DNA from: an uncultured Clostridia bacterium
Lineage (GTDB): Bacteria > Bacillota > Clostridia > TANB77 > CAG-508
Reading direction: 5' to 3'
Assembly (NCBI GenBank): GCA_934132805.1
Contig: CAKPAB010000018.1
Location: 1-24,258 of the forward strand
DNA: 24,258 nucleotides
This document shows positions 23,646 to 24,258 of the stretch, one piece after another; the first letter of the stretch is position 1; each line of letters begins with the position of its first letter. The position numbers were made by a program, and so were the translations under genes. Below the pieces are notes generated by a model. That model made no database searches, was not told the DNA's origin, and saw nothing but the letters and a program-made list of their open reading frames with translations.

Positions 23646-23975
23646 TCATTTAAAATTTTTAACAAAAGCAAAAGTACTATGTATTAAATTATAAATATAC
23701 TCTACAACATCATCAGAACATTTATTTAAAATTCTATCAATTTTAGAAATTGTAGTTGAAGGCGTTTCAGTACCAAACAAAATAAAATCTGCAGAAATAC
23801 CAGTATATTTAACAAGTTTTACTAAAGTTTTTGTACTTAAAGAACGTTCACCTCTTTCAATTTGTCCTAAAAAGACATCAGAAATATCAATCATTTCCGA
23901 AAATTTTTCTCTACTCATTTTTAAATCTTCACGTATTTTTCTAATTCTTTCACATATTATAATATTATCTTCCAT
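23646..23975 (-). CDS. XRE-family helix-turn-helix transcriptional regulator
   Basis: The 109-residue protein has a Cro/C1-type HTH at about residues 9-63 (IRKIREDLKMSREKFSEMID, then FLGQIERGERSLSTKTLVKL and the following GISADFILFG). The tail (about 68-109) is helical and may serve dimerisation. GGAGG six bases before the ATG supports the start. It is transcribed toward the abiEi-like gene and gene fragment. An inverted repeat overlaps its -10 box, suggesting autoregulation. Such regulators commonly belong to mobile elements, but no other mobile-element gene is visible at the window end. Confidence 0.9.
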   Translation of the reverse strand: MEDNIIICERIRKIREDLKMSREKFSEMIDISDVFLGQIERGERSLSTKTLVKLVKYTGISADFILFGTETPSTTISKIDRILNKCSDDVVEYIYNLIHSTFAFVKNFK

Positions 23976-23996
23976 TTGTTTCCTCCATATTAATTA

Positions 23997-24024
23997 ATTA
24001 TAGTATAAAAATAATAATATACTA
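23997..24024 (-). promoter_or_regulatory. -10 box and likely operator of the XRE gene
   Basis: On the minus strand a TATAAT hexamer (24002-23997) lies about 22 bases before the XRE start codon. TAGTATA (24001-24007) and TATACTA (24018-24024) form a perfect 7-bp inverted repeat with a 10-nt gap that overlaps this box. The -35 region is weak. The layout suits a dimeric XRE repressor acting on its own gene. Confidence 0.5.
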
Positions 24025-24048
24025 AATATGCAAACAGAATATAAAAAA

Positions 24049-24067
24049 TATATGCAAAAAGCATATA
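24049..24067. repeat. short inverted repeat, possible second operator
   Basis: TATATGC (24049-24055) and GCATATA (24061-24067) are a perfect inverted repeat with a five-base gap. ATATGCAAA also occurs at 24026 in the same orientation as the left half. It may be a regulator-binding site for a rightward gene beyond the window. From here to 24258 I see no supported gene. Confidence 0.35.
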
Positions 24068-24258
24068 AAATTTTAAAAAAAGTATTGCCAAAACAAAAAA
24101 GTTATATTAAAATAATAATGTAAAATATTTACGGAGGTAAATAATTGGAACATTGAAAAGTTAATATCCTTGTCGAGAAAGTCGAGAGAAAATTATTTAT
24201 TGAAGTAATTATTTTGCAAAAAACAAATAACAAGAATTAATAAAGACAATGAATTAAA

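Noticed and set aside
24028..24123. 31-codon ORF starting MQTEYKKYMQ
   Set aside because: It has no ribosome-binding site, overlaps inverted repeats near the XRE promoter, and is simple in composition.
24133..24215. GGAGGT followed by an open frame reading WNIEKLISLSRKSRENYLLK
   Set aside because: The peptide looks protein-like and the ribosome-binding site is good, but there is no ATG, GTG or TTG in that frame at a usable distance, and it ends after about 20 codons.

Overview
The window is a chromosomal replication-origin region from a very AT-rich, low-GC Gram-positive bacterium, most likely an uncultured gut-type member of Clostridia. The gene order around the origin, a DUF4446 gene beside parB, a short YidC without a large periplasmic domain, the TTATCCACA-type DnaA boxes and strong Shine-Dalgarno sites all fit this. 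The species cannot be named from the sequence alone.

Left half (1-10075, all minus strand, pointing away from the origin): a partial tRNA-Ser(UGA) with its own promoter, a DUF4446 membrane protein, parB and parA. Then comes a 454-bp imperfect palindrome where noc lies in Bacillus, followed by rsmG, mnmG, mnmE, jag/khpB, yidC, yidD, rnpA and rpmH. These genes serve chromosome segregation, tRNA and rRNA modification, membrane-protein insertion and RNase P. The mnmE reading frame is broken near its start by what looks like one extra base at about 7518.

Origin (10076-12180): DnaA boxes lie on both sides of dnaA. The downstream cluster ends in closely spaced boxes, a CTA-repeat (DnaA-trio) and an AT-only stretch just before dnaN. 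This is the layout of a bipartite Bacillus-type oriC with its basal unwinding element.

Right side (12181-16960, plus strand): dnaN, recF and gyrB. The small S4-domain gene yaaA usually found between dnaN and recF is absent and a hyper-AT spacer of about 480 bp stands there. gyrA does not follow gyrB.

Accessory region (16960-24258): terminators and a row of hairpins after gyrB lead into an unusual locus: a TraC-like/VirB4 N-terminal domain protein, a fragment resembling the tail of Rpn (PD-(D/E)XK) transposase-like proteins, a VirB4-type ATPase, an overlapping gene for a CpaE/TadZ-like P-loop protein, and a helical protein of unknown function. The spacers are diverged or near-identical copies of one AT-rich repeat carrying TGTGGAAA motifs. 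Both secretion-type genes have excellent ribosome-binding sites aimed at ATA and ATT instead of ATG. The region ends with an AbiEi-type antitoxin gene without its usual toxin partner, a broken duplicate of the 3' end of the unknown gene, and an XRE-family regulator. No relaxase, coupling protein, integrase or CRISPR array is visible. I judge the origin-proximal VirB4/CpaE-like set with its repeated spacers to be the best candidate for an undescribed system, but its function is inference.
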